Part shown: in pieces, positions 1-5,460 of the stretch
How the letters are laid out: each line of letters begins with the position of its first letter
How positions within the stretch are numbered: the stretch's first letter is position 1
NCBI GenBank assembly: GCA_001017865.1
Contig: LATQ01000001.1
Span: 1,807,934-1,813,412, forward strand
Reading direction: 5' to 3'
Length of the DNA: 5,479 bases
Source of the DNA: Rhodococcus sp. IITR03
Lineage (GTDB): Bacteria; Actinomycetota; Actinomycetes; Mycobacteriales; Mycobacteriaceae
The notes under the pieces: generated by a model
Told to the model about the DNA's origin: nothing
The model's input: the letters and a program-made list of their open reading frames with translations, nothing else
The model's database searches: none
Translations under genes and position numbers: made by a program

Positions 1-894
1 GCGGGTGCGGGCGCAGGTGCGGGCGCCGGTCGCGTCGTCGTGGGTGGGTGCGGGAGCGGGTGCAGCTGCGGGAGACCCACCTCCGCATTCGGTGAGGACG
101 CGCGCCATCGCGTCGTGCTCGGCCTGCGTCACCCACAGGCCGTAGATCGCCTTGACCTCGATCTGCCGCGCGACGTACGTGCAGCGGTACGCGCGGTTCG
201 GAGGCAGCCAGGTCGCGGCGTCGCCGTCGCTCTTCTGCTGATTGGTCGGCCCGTCCACGGCCTGGAGGTTGCGCGGGTCGTTCGCGAAATCGGCCCGGGT
301 GCCCGCGTCGAGCTGCTGTGCACCCTTCTGCCACGCGTCCGACAACGCGACGACGTGGTCGATCTGCACCGCGGTCGAGGTGTCCTGTCCGCGGGTGAAC
401 GCGATCGTCGTGCCGGTGTACACATCGTTCAACGTTCCCGACGCCACGACACAATCGCGGGTACCGGGCCGGTAGACGATGTCGACCAGGTCGCGTCGCA
501 GGATGTCGTTGCGGGTGTCGCAGCCGTTGCCCCCGAACTCCACCGACACGTCGTCACTCCACGCCTGGCCGAACAGGTCGCGGCTGTACCCGGTCTTGGG
601 CGCGCGCCCCTTGACGGCAGGGTCGCCAGCCGGGCCAGGGCCTCCGACGAATCCGCCGACGCTGCCGGGTTGGACGCAGAGCGGACCCGGCGCGGTCGCC
701 GAAGTGGGACGCGTCGTGGTGGGGGACGGTGTCGTCGTGGGGGTATCGGAGCTCGGTGCCGGGGACCGTTCGGAGGTCGCCGCCGGAGCGACGGAGGTGT
801 CCTCGGTGGTCGAATCGCAACCGGTGAGGGTCAGACCCGCGACCGTCGCGACGACGAGCACGGACAGCCGGGACGACAAGCGGGGCAAGGACAT
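1..894 (-). CDS. Secreted HNH nuclease-domain lipoprotein (DUF1524/GmrSD C-terminal type), 3' end outside window
   Basis: Reading leftward from ATG at 894-892, the frame stays open to base 1 (298 codons, no stop seen). Residues 1-26 form a lipoprotein signal: basic start, hydrophobic stretch, lipobox LTGC with C26 as the predicted lipidated cysteine. A Thr/Pro/Ser-rich linker covers about residues 27-70. The HNH-like domain covers about 100-270: NGCDTRND (123-130), the core IDHVVALSDAW (178-188) with D179-H180, FANDPRNLQAV (203-213) with N209, then N218, K221 and W229. This order matches DUF1524/HNH proteins exported by actinomycetes. Cysteines at 125, 148, 238 and 270 could form disulfides outside the cell. 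A good Shine-Dalgarno lies 8 bases before ATG894, which favours it over the in-frame ATG at 942-940. An Ala-Pro tail begins near residue 275, and its frame appears broken at bases 42-48. Nuclease activity is inferred from the family; the substrate is unknown. Confidence 0.85.
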   Translation of the reverse strand, partial: MSLPRLSSRLSVLVVATVAGLTLTGCDSTTEDTSVAPAATSERSPAPSSDTPTTTPSPTTTRPTSATAPGPLCVQPGSVGGFVGGPGPAGDPAVKGRAPKTGYSRDLFGQAWSDDVSVEFGGNGCDTRNDILRRDLVDIVYRPGTRDCVVASGTLNDVYTGTTIAFTRGQDTSTAVQIDHVVALSDAWQKGAQQLDAGTRADFANDPRNLQAVDGPTNQQKSDGDAATWLPPNRAYRCTYVARQIEVKAIYGLWVTQAEHDAMARVLTECGGGSPAAAPAPAPTHDDATGARTCARTR

Positions 895-902
895 CGAGGG
901 AA

Positions 903-908
903 CTCCTG
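903..908 (-). promoter_or_regulatory. Shine-Dalgarno of the HNH lipoprotein gene
   Basis: On the minus strand CAGGAG lies 8 bases before ATG 894-892. It decides the start: the upstream in-frame ATG at 942-940 would add 16 residues, put a polar stretch before the signal peptide, and has no comparable site. Confidence 0.7.
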
Positions 909-1007
909 AGAACGACGGCGCCGGACGGCTCCCCTTGTTCATCGCGCCCACCACGCCCGGTCGTTACACCGCGTAAGTATCCGGGAGCGACATCGTCGGC
1001 GTCCGGC

Positions 1008-1025
1008 AGGAACGGTTCCTACTAT
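1008..1025 (+). promoter_or_regulatory. Probable leaderless promoter of the DUF1275 gene with an overlapping palindrome
   Basis: TACTAT at 1020-1025 resembles an actinobacterial -10 box (TAnnnT) and ends 6 bases before the GTG at 1032. Transcription would therefore start at or next to the start codon. There is no ribosome-binding site at a useful distance; the AGGAA at 1008-1012 is about 19 bases away. A perfect inverted repeat, AGGAAC-G-GTTCCT (1008-1020), abuts the -10 box inside the promoter spacer, where a repressor could block polymerase. No convincing -35 box is visible. The sequence elements are seen directly; promoter and operator roles are inferred. Confidence 0.45.
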
Positions 1026-1031
1026 CGTCTG

Positions 1032-1697
1032 GTGGTCGGTTACGGCAGGCAGTTGCAGGGACTCGCGATCGCGCTGTCCTCTCTCGCGGGGTTCATCGAT
1101 GCCCTCGGTTTCATCACCCTGGGCGGCGTCTTCGTGTCGTTCATGAGCGGCAACTCCACGCGCTTCGCGGTCGGGACGGCCGACGGTGCGTGGCAGACGG
1201 TCGCGCTCATCGGCGGCGTGCTCGCGCTGTTCGTGGTCGGGGTGATCCTCGGCAGTGTGGTGGCGGAACTGACCGACCGAGACCGGCGGACCCGCAAGAC
1301 CGCGGTCCTCGCGACGGTGACGGTGTTGCTGACGATCGCCGCCGCGGCGGTCCTCGTGGACCGGACACCGGTCGCGGTGATCGCGATGACCTTGGCCATG
1401 GGAACGGAGAACTCGGTGTTCCGGCGGCACGGGGAGACGACCGTCGCCCTCACCTACATGACGGGTGCGCTGGTCAAGATCGGGCAGCGGATCGCGGCGG
1501 CCTTCTTCGGCGGTCCGCGCTGGAGCTGGCTGCCCTATCTGGGCCTGTGGGGCGGCTTGGTGACGGGTGCCGTTCTCGGCGCGCTCGCCCACCGGGTACT
1601 GGGTTTGCACGCCCTGTGGATCGCAGCGGCGTTCGCAGCCGCGCTGACGGTGGCGGTCCGTTTCCTCTCCGATCACGAGCTCACCGGCGGGGTGTGA
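1032..1697 (+). CDS. DUF1275 (YoaK-type) integral membrane protein
   Basis: This is an intact 221-residue protein, a normal size for DUF1275. The family signature opens it: GFIDALGFITLGGVFVSFMS followed by GNSTR (about residues 20-44). The second conserved block is about 122-154, with AMGTENSVFRR and LTYMTGALVKIG. Hydrophobic stretches at roughly 8-30, 55-80, 88-108, 112-130, 170-188 and 192-212 suggest six membrane segments with short loops. The family's substrate and function are not established, so none is assigned. The start is GTG at 1032, chosen because it directly precedes the conserved first helix and follows a -10-like box at leaderless distance. It is divergent from the lipoprotein gene across 137 bases. 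A TetR-family gene follows on the same strand after 53 bases, but that gap has its own operator-like palindrome, so an operon is uncertain. The frame is undamaged, unlike most of its neighbours. Confidence 0.88.
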   Translation: MVGYGRQLQGLAIALSSLAGFIDALGFITLGGVFVSFMSGNSTRFAVGTADGAWQTVALIGGVLALFVVGVILGSVVAELTDRDRRTRKTAVLATVTVLLTIAAAAVLVDRTPVAVIAMTLAMGTENSVFRRHGETTVALTYMTGALVKIGQRIAAAFFGGPRWSWLPYLGLWGGLVTGAVLGALAHRVLGLHALWIAAAFAAALTVAVRFLSDHELTGGV

Positions 1698-1708
1698 TTC
1701 CCACCTCC

Positions 1709-1724
1709 CCGTACGTTCGTACGG
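1709..1724. promoter_or_regulatory. Palindromic operator candidate for the TetR-family regulator
   Basis: CCGTACG-TT-CGTACGG is a perfect 16-base inverted repeat with 7-base arms. It lies 26 bases before the TetR start codon, over the region where a -35 box would sit relative to the -10-like TACGGT at 1738-1743. The size and placement suit a TetR-family dimer repressing its own gene. It could also affect the upstream DUF1275 gene, but it lies after that gene's stop codon, so direct repression of it is unlikely. Confidence 0.6.
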
Positions 1725-1737
1725 TGGAGAGCTCGGC

Positions 1738-1743
1738 TACGGT
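1738..1743 (+). promoter_or_regulatory. -10-like box of the TetR-family gene, leaderless arrangement
   Basis: TACGGT fits the TAnnnT pattern and ends 7 bases before ATG 1751, so the transcript would begin at about the A of the start codon. No Shine-Dalgarno is visible in the 20 bases before the ATG, in keeping with leaderless translation. The -35 is not recognisable and would fall inside the palindrome at 1709-1724. Confidence 0.4.
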
Positions 1744-1750
1744 GCTCCCC

Positions 1751-2335
1751 ATGCGCACGCGCCCCTACGTCACCACCAGCCCCACCAGGCTCGCTGCGGC
1801 CCTGCTCGACGTGGCCGCACGCAACGGTCTCGACGCGGCGAGCGTGCGGGAGGTGGCCAACGAGGCAGGGGTCTCGATCGGGGCGGTGCAGCACCATTTC
1901 CCGACCAAGGACGAGATGCTCGCGTACTCGTTCCGTACCCTCTCGGACCGGGTGCTGAACCGGCTGACGAACGTCGATCCCGACATCGATCCGGCGCGCA
2001 CCCTGTTCTCCGCACTCAGCCAGCTGCTTCCCCTCGACGAGGAACGTGGCAGCGAGGTGCACGTGATGTCGGCGTTCGCCGTGCGGGCGGTCACCTCCCC
2101 CGCGCTGAGCGCCATCCGCACCGCCACCCTGTTCACGATCCGCACGGGCATAGCGCGCGTATTGATCCGCGCCGGTACACCCGACCCGGAGACCCGGGCC
2201 GCCCTGCTGCTCTCGGCCGCGAACGGGCTTGCGCTCGACGCGGCGGCCAGCCCCGAACTCTATCCGCGCGAGTATCTGACCCACGCTCTGCACGCCCAGG
2301 TCCAGCTCGTCCTCGACGGTGCCGACGCGCACTGA
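1751..2335 (+). CDS. TetR/AcrR-family transcriptional regulator
   Basis: This is an intact protein of 194 residues, typical for TetR. The N-terminal DNA-binding domain covers about residues 10-57. Its helix-turn-helix reads SVREVANEAGVSIGAVQHHF (31-50), followed by the family hallmark PTKDEML. The remaining roughly 135 residues are helical and Ala/Leu-rich, as expected for a ligand-binding and dimerisation domain; they do not reveal the inducer. The reading frame is open upstream to 1190, but that part is only antisense-like shadow of the DUF1275 gene. ATG 1751 is chosen because it directly precedes the HTH domain and sits at leaderless distance from a -10-like box. A perfect palindrome 26 bases upstream points to autorepression. 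The gene converges with the dehydrogenase operon, and its stop codon lies at the foot of a strong hairpin. The target genes are unknown; the neighbouring DUF1275 gene is one candidate. Confidence 0.92.
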   Translation: MRTRPYVTTSPTRLAAALLDVAARNGLDAASVREVANEAGVSIGAVQHHFPTKDEMLAYSFRTLSDRVLNRLTNVDPDIDPARTLFSALSQLLPLDEERGSEVHVMSAFAVRAVTSPALSAIRTATLFTIRTGIARVLIRAGTPDPETRAALLLSAANGLALDAAASPELYPREYLTHALHAQVQLVLDGADAH

Positions 2336-2364
2336 CCCGCGCCCCGGAATCCGGGACGCGGGTC
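2334..2364. terminator. Strong hairpin between convergent genes, likely bidirectional terminator
   Basis: The arms pair GACCCGCG with CGCGGGTC (8 pairs), then one C-A mismatch, then CCCGG with CCGGG (5 pairs), closing on a 3-base AAT loop. It starts within the TetR stop codon and ends 24 bases before the dehydrogenase stop codon. No T-tract follows on either side, which is common for actinobacterial terminators. The position between convergent genes supports a terminator role for both. Confidence 0.65.
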
Positions 2365-2388
2365 GGTGATTGCAGTCGGACCGTCCTG

Positions 2389-3125
2389 TCAGTGGGCCGA
2401 CCAGCCGCCGTCCATCGTGTACGACGCGCCGGTGACCATCCCGGCCTCGTCGGAGGCCAGCCACGACACGAGCGAGGCCACCTCCTCCGGCTCGACCAGC
2501 CGGGTCACCGCCTGATCGGTGAGCAGCACATCCGAGAGCACGCGATCCTCCGGGATGTCGTGCGCGCGGGCCTGTTCCGAGATCTGCTTCTCCACCAGCG
2601 GGGTACGGACGTAACCCGGATTGACGCAGTTGCTCGTCACGCCGCGGGGGCCGCCCTCGAGCGCGACGACCTTGGAGAACCCCTCGAGGCCGTGCTTGGC
2701 GGTGACGTACCCGGCCTTGAACGCCGACGCCCGCAGCCCGTGGACCGACGAGATGTTCACGATCCGGCCGAAGCCCCGCTCGTACATGCCGGGCAGCGCG
2801 GCCTTCACGAGCAGGAAGGGCGCCTCGACCATGAGCGTCTGGATGCGGCGGAAGTCGGCGAGGGCGAAGTCCTCCACCGGCCGCACCACCTGGATGCCGG
2901 CGTTGTTGACGAGGATGTCGACGTCGAGGCGGAGACCGTCGAGGCCGTCGGTGTCGAGCAGGTCGACCCCCCACCCCTCTCCCCGATCTCGTGGGCGAGC
3001 GTCTTCGCGGCGACCTCGTCGACATCGGCGACGGTCACGCGGACTCCCTGCCGAGCGAGAGCGCGGGCACAGGCCGCCCCGATCCCGCCGGCACCACCGG
3101 TCACGAGTGCGGTGCGGGCCCTCAT
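2389..3125 (-). CDS. Short-chain dehydrogenase, probable 3-hydroxybutyrate dehydrogenase (one apparent missing base)
   Basis: The likely role is NAD-dependent oxidation of 3-hydroxybutyrate to acetoacetate in the cytoplasm. The N-terminal half reads from ATG 3125-3123 with the nucleotide-binding motif TGGAGGIG (restored residues 9-16). The C-terminal half reads in another frame with NNAG (74-77), NISS (124-127, S127 the likely catalytic Ser), the YVTAK Tyr/Lys pair (Y140, K144), then CVNPGYVRTPLVEKQI and a C-terminal TMDGGW. Those last two motifs are typical of the 3-hydroxybutyrate dehydrogenase branch. The halves join at the C-run 2981-2984. Adding one base gives EIGGEGWGVDLLDTD and a 245-residue protein, close to the usual size. 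The Asn of the classical catalytic tetrad is not obvious; the aligned position seems to be M99. The start codon overlaps the transporter stop (ATGA), and a weak AGGG precedes it by 7 bases, so translation is probably coupled. Family assignment is firm; the exact substrate is less so. Confidence 0.85.
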
Positions 3126-4509
3126 GCCGAGACCCTGGCGTTCTCGGCGGCCTTCTCCTGGGCGACGGTTTCCGCGTCCGCGGCGTCGATGTCGCGCAGC
3201 GAGATGCCCTTCGTCTCCCGGGCCGCGATCACCGCGACGATCGTGATCAGCGACGAGCCGAGCAGATAGAAGGAGATCGGGACCGACGACTCGAAGCGGC
3301 TGAGCAGGCTCGCGGCGATGATCGGGGCGAGCGACCCGGCGACGATCGAGGTGACCTGATAGCCGAGCGAGACGCCCGAGTAGCGCATGCGGGTCGGGAA
3401 CATCTCCGCCATGATCGCCGGCTGCCCCGCATACATGAACGAGTGGAAGACGAGTCCGATGACGATCGCCGAGACGATCCACGCACTGTTGCCGGTGTCC
3501 ATCATCGGGAAGGCGAGGAAGCCCCAGGCACCGGCGGTGACGGCACCGATCATGTAGACGGGACGGCGTCCCAGCGTGTCCGACAGTCGTCCGACCATCG
3601 GGATGATCACGAAGTGCACGGCGTGCGCGGCGAGCATCCACCACAGGATGTGGCTGGTGTCGGCACCGACGACGATCTTCAGATAGGTGATCGAGAAGGT
3701 GACGACGAGGTAGTACATGACGTTCTCGGCGAACCGCAGGCCCATGGCCGTGAACACGCCGCGCGGGTAGCGCTTGAGCACCTCGAAGACGTTGAACGAC
3801 GTCTCCTTGAGCTTGTCGGCCTCCTGCTGCGCCTCGAGGAAGATCGGGCGTCGGTGACCTTGGTGCGGATGTAGTAGCCGATCAGCACGATGACGGCCGA
3901 GAGCCAGAACGCGACTCGCCAGCCCCACGACAGGAAGGCCGATTCGGGCAACGTGGTGGTGAGGACGAGCAGGACGATCGTCGCGAGGAGATTGCCCATC
4001 GGCACACCGGCCTGCGGCCACGACGACCAGAACCCGCGTGAGCGGTTGGGGCTGTGTTCGGCGACCAGCAGTACCGCGCCGCCCCACTCGCCGCCGACCG
4101 CGAAGCCCTGGATGAACCGGAGCGTCACGAGCAGCGCCGGCGCCCAGTATCCGATGGCACCGAAGGTCGGCAGGCAGCCCATCAGGAAGGTCGCGACGCC
4201 GACCATGATGATGCTGGTCTGCAGCAGTTGCTTGCGTCCGAACCGGTCACCGAAGTGGCCGAAGACGATCCCGCCGAGCGGCCGGGCGACGAAGCCCACG
4301 GCGTAGGTGACGAACGCCGCGATGATCGCGTCGAGTTCGTTGCCGCCGTCGGGGAAGAAGACCTTGGCGAAGACGAGGGTTGCGGCGGTGCCGTAGAGGA
4401 AGAACTCGTACCACTCGACGACGGTGCCCGCCATGGACGCACCGACGACCCTGCGCAATGCCGACGGTGAACTCTCCGGTCCATCCGTTCGTGCCTGTTC
4501 GACGCTCAT
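3122..4509 (-). CDS. MFS transporter, metabolite:H+ symporter (MHS) type (one apparent missing base)
   Basis: This is an inner-membrane proton symporter of the MHS branch, which imports small carboxylates and related metabolites. It starts at ATG 4509-4507, with GGAGG 8 bases upstream. The first half shows [11 protein letters not shown] (30-40, first helix), RPLGG (76-80), the MFS motif [10 protein letters not shown] (84-93) and [15 protein letters not shown] (131-145), an MHS hallmark. The frame breaks after about residue 221 in the G-run 3846-3848. One added base joins KVTDA to PIFLEAQ and continues into the second half, which holds a repeat of the MFS motif, [10 protein letters not shown] (about 307-316), and further membrane helices, ending in a polar tail. 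The restored length is 462 residues, normal for the family, with about 12 helices. It is first in a two-gene operon with the dehydrogenase and is divergent from a LysR regulator. The neighbours suggest 3-hydroxybutyrate or a similar acid as substrate; the sequence alone does not settle this. Confidence 0.88.
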
Positions 4510-4517
4510 GCCTGCAC

Positions 4518-4522
4518 CCTCC
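4518..4522 (-). promoter_or_regulatory. Shine-Dalgarno of the transporter gene
   Basis: GGAGG on the minus strand, within GGGAGGG, lies 8 bases before ATG 4509-4507. It supports that start over any upstream reading; the same frame remains open far upstream only as a shadow of the LysR gene. Confidence 0.7.
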
Positions 4523-4565
4523 CGGGACGCTGTGTGACGGGGAACACTTCCAAACGCATAGGCCG

Positions 4566-4594
4566 AGTATCGGTACGCACATATGCATCCACAA
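4566..4594 (-). promoter_or_regulatory. Candidate promoter of the transporter-dehydrogenase operon
   Basis: On the minus strand TTGTGG (4594-4589) and GATACT (4571-4566) are separated by exactly 17 bases. They match the -35 consensus at 3 of 6 positions and the -10 at 4 of 6. Transcription would start near 4559, giving a leader of about 50 bases with a good ribosome-binding site. A weak -35 is expected for an activator-dependent promoter, and the LysR-type dyad at 4603-4623 lies just upstream. Confidence 0.45.
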
Positions 4595-4602
4595 TGACGC
4601 GA

Positions 4603-4623
4603 TTCGCAGATGCGATCTGCAAA
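4603..4623. promoter_or_regulatory. LysR-type binding site (dyad with T-N11-A spacing)
   Basis: The core GCAGAT-GCG-ATCTGC (4606-4620) is a perfect inverted repeat. Outside it there is one mismatched pair (4605/4621), then two further T-A pairs, giving a 21-base dyad. T4603 to A4615 and T4611 to A4623 both have the T-N11-A spacing of LysR boxes. Its centre (4613) is about 54 bases upstream of the inferred transporter start at 4559, a usual activator position. It also lies 10-30 bases before the LysR start codon, so bound protein could repress its own gene. Regulator binding is inferred. Confidence 0.6.
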
Positions 4624-4632
4624 ACTGCACAC

Positions 4633-5460
4633 ATGAGCGTGCCCTCGGCCGATGACCTCCTCGTCCTGCTCGCCGTCGGGCGCAGCGGCAGGTTCACCAG
4701 CGCCGCCGACGACCTGGGCGTCAACCACACCACGATCTCCCGGCGGATCGCCTCGCTCGAGCGCAGCTCGGTGGTCGCGTGCTCGCGCGGTCGGCGGCGG
4801 GATGGGAACTGACCGACCTCGGTCGCGAGGCGCTCGAGGCCGCCGAACGCATCGAGCCGCGGTCGGGACTCTGCGGAACCCCGGGGTGAGCGCCGCCTCG
4901 AAGGCGTCGTGCGTATCTCCGCCACCGACGGCTTCAGCGCATACATCGCCGCCCCGGCCGGCGCGCTCGTGCGGCAACGCCATCCGGGTATCTCCGTCGA
5001 GATCGTCGCGACCACCCGTCGCGCCTCGCAGCAACGATCCGGCATGGACATCGAGGTGGTCGTGGGACGCCCGCAGGTGCATCGGGCCGAAGCGCACCGC
5101 CTCGCCGACTACAACCTGGGCCTCTACGCGTCGCGCGACTATCTCGCCACGCACGGCTCCCCGTCGTCGGTCCGCGACCTGCGTGAACACACCCTCGTGT
5201 ACTTCATCGATTCGATGCTGCAGGTCGACGATCTCGACGTCGCGCGGCGCATCGCCCCCGACATGCAGGATTCGATCAGCTCGACGAACGTGTTCGTGCA
5301 CGTCGAGGCGACCCGTGCCGCCGGAGGCCTCGGTCTGCTGCCGTGCTTCATGGCCGATCGGCACCCCGATCTCGTCCGGGTCCTGCCCGGCGAGGTCGAG
5401 GCGCGTCTGGCCTACTGGCTCGTGCGCGCTCGGCAGAGCGACTGGCGATGCGCCGACTGA
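4633..5460 (+). CDS. LysR-family transcriptional regulator (three apparent missing bases)
   Basis: This is the probable activator of the divergent transporter-dehydrogenase operon. The start ATG 4633 leads into a winged-helix domain: [10 protein letters not shown], then [19 protein letters not shown] (21-39), the LysR HTH. The frame breaks after GAG 4759-4761. In the next frame [21 protein letters not shown] (4761-4823) completes the wing. A second slip near 4856 and a third in the G-run 4883-4886 restore a continuous linker ending [15 protein letters not shown]. From there the original frame runs on as the effector domain to a stop at 5460, including [12 protein letters not shown] near the end. 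Each correction adds one base, so the total returns to the starting frame and gives about 276 residues. No Shine-Dalgarno precedes ATG 4633; the start may be leaderless. The last dozen residues after YWLV look unlike the family, so the true end may lie beyond the window. The effector is unknown, plausibly the transported acid. Confidence 0.82.

Noticed and set aside
40..909. Long plus-strand open frame opposite the lipoprotein gene
   Set aside because: The protein is Arg/Gly/Val-rich without a domain. It is the antisense shadow of the minus-strand gene, which has a signal peptide, an HNH core and a Shine-Dalgarno.
1190..1750. Upstream in-frame extension of the TetR gene
   Set aside because: It overlaps the DUF1275 gene in another frame, and its low-complexity Arg/Gly/Asp-rich translation resembles no domain. 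ATG 1751 fits the family start.
1673..3025. 450-codon minus-strand frame spanning the TetR gene and part of the dehydrogenase
   Set aside because: It crosses the intergenic hairpin and reads both genes in wrong frames. Long stop-free shadows are expected at this GC content.
2621..3874. 417-codon plus-strand frame opposite the transporter and dehydrogenase
   Set aside because: Its composition is Arg/Asp/His-rich with no motif. The opposite strand carries well-conserved families.
4580..4588. Small overlapping palindromes CATATG and ATGCAT
   Set aside because: Six-base palindromes are common by chance, and these fall in the spacer of the candidate transporter promoter. There is no reason to call a separate site.
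4534..4632. N-terminal extension of the LysR gene from the in-frame ATG at 4534
   Set aside because: It would add 33 residues ahead of the standard LysR start and run through the promoter and dyad region.
4510..5364. Minus-strand frame continuing upstream of the transporter start
   Set aside because: It is antisense to the LysR gene, while ATG 4509 has a strong Shine-Dalgarno and starts directly at the normal MHS N-terminus.
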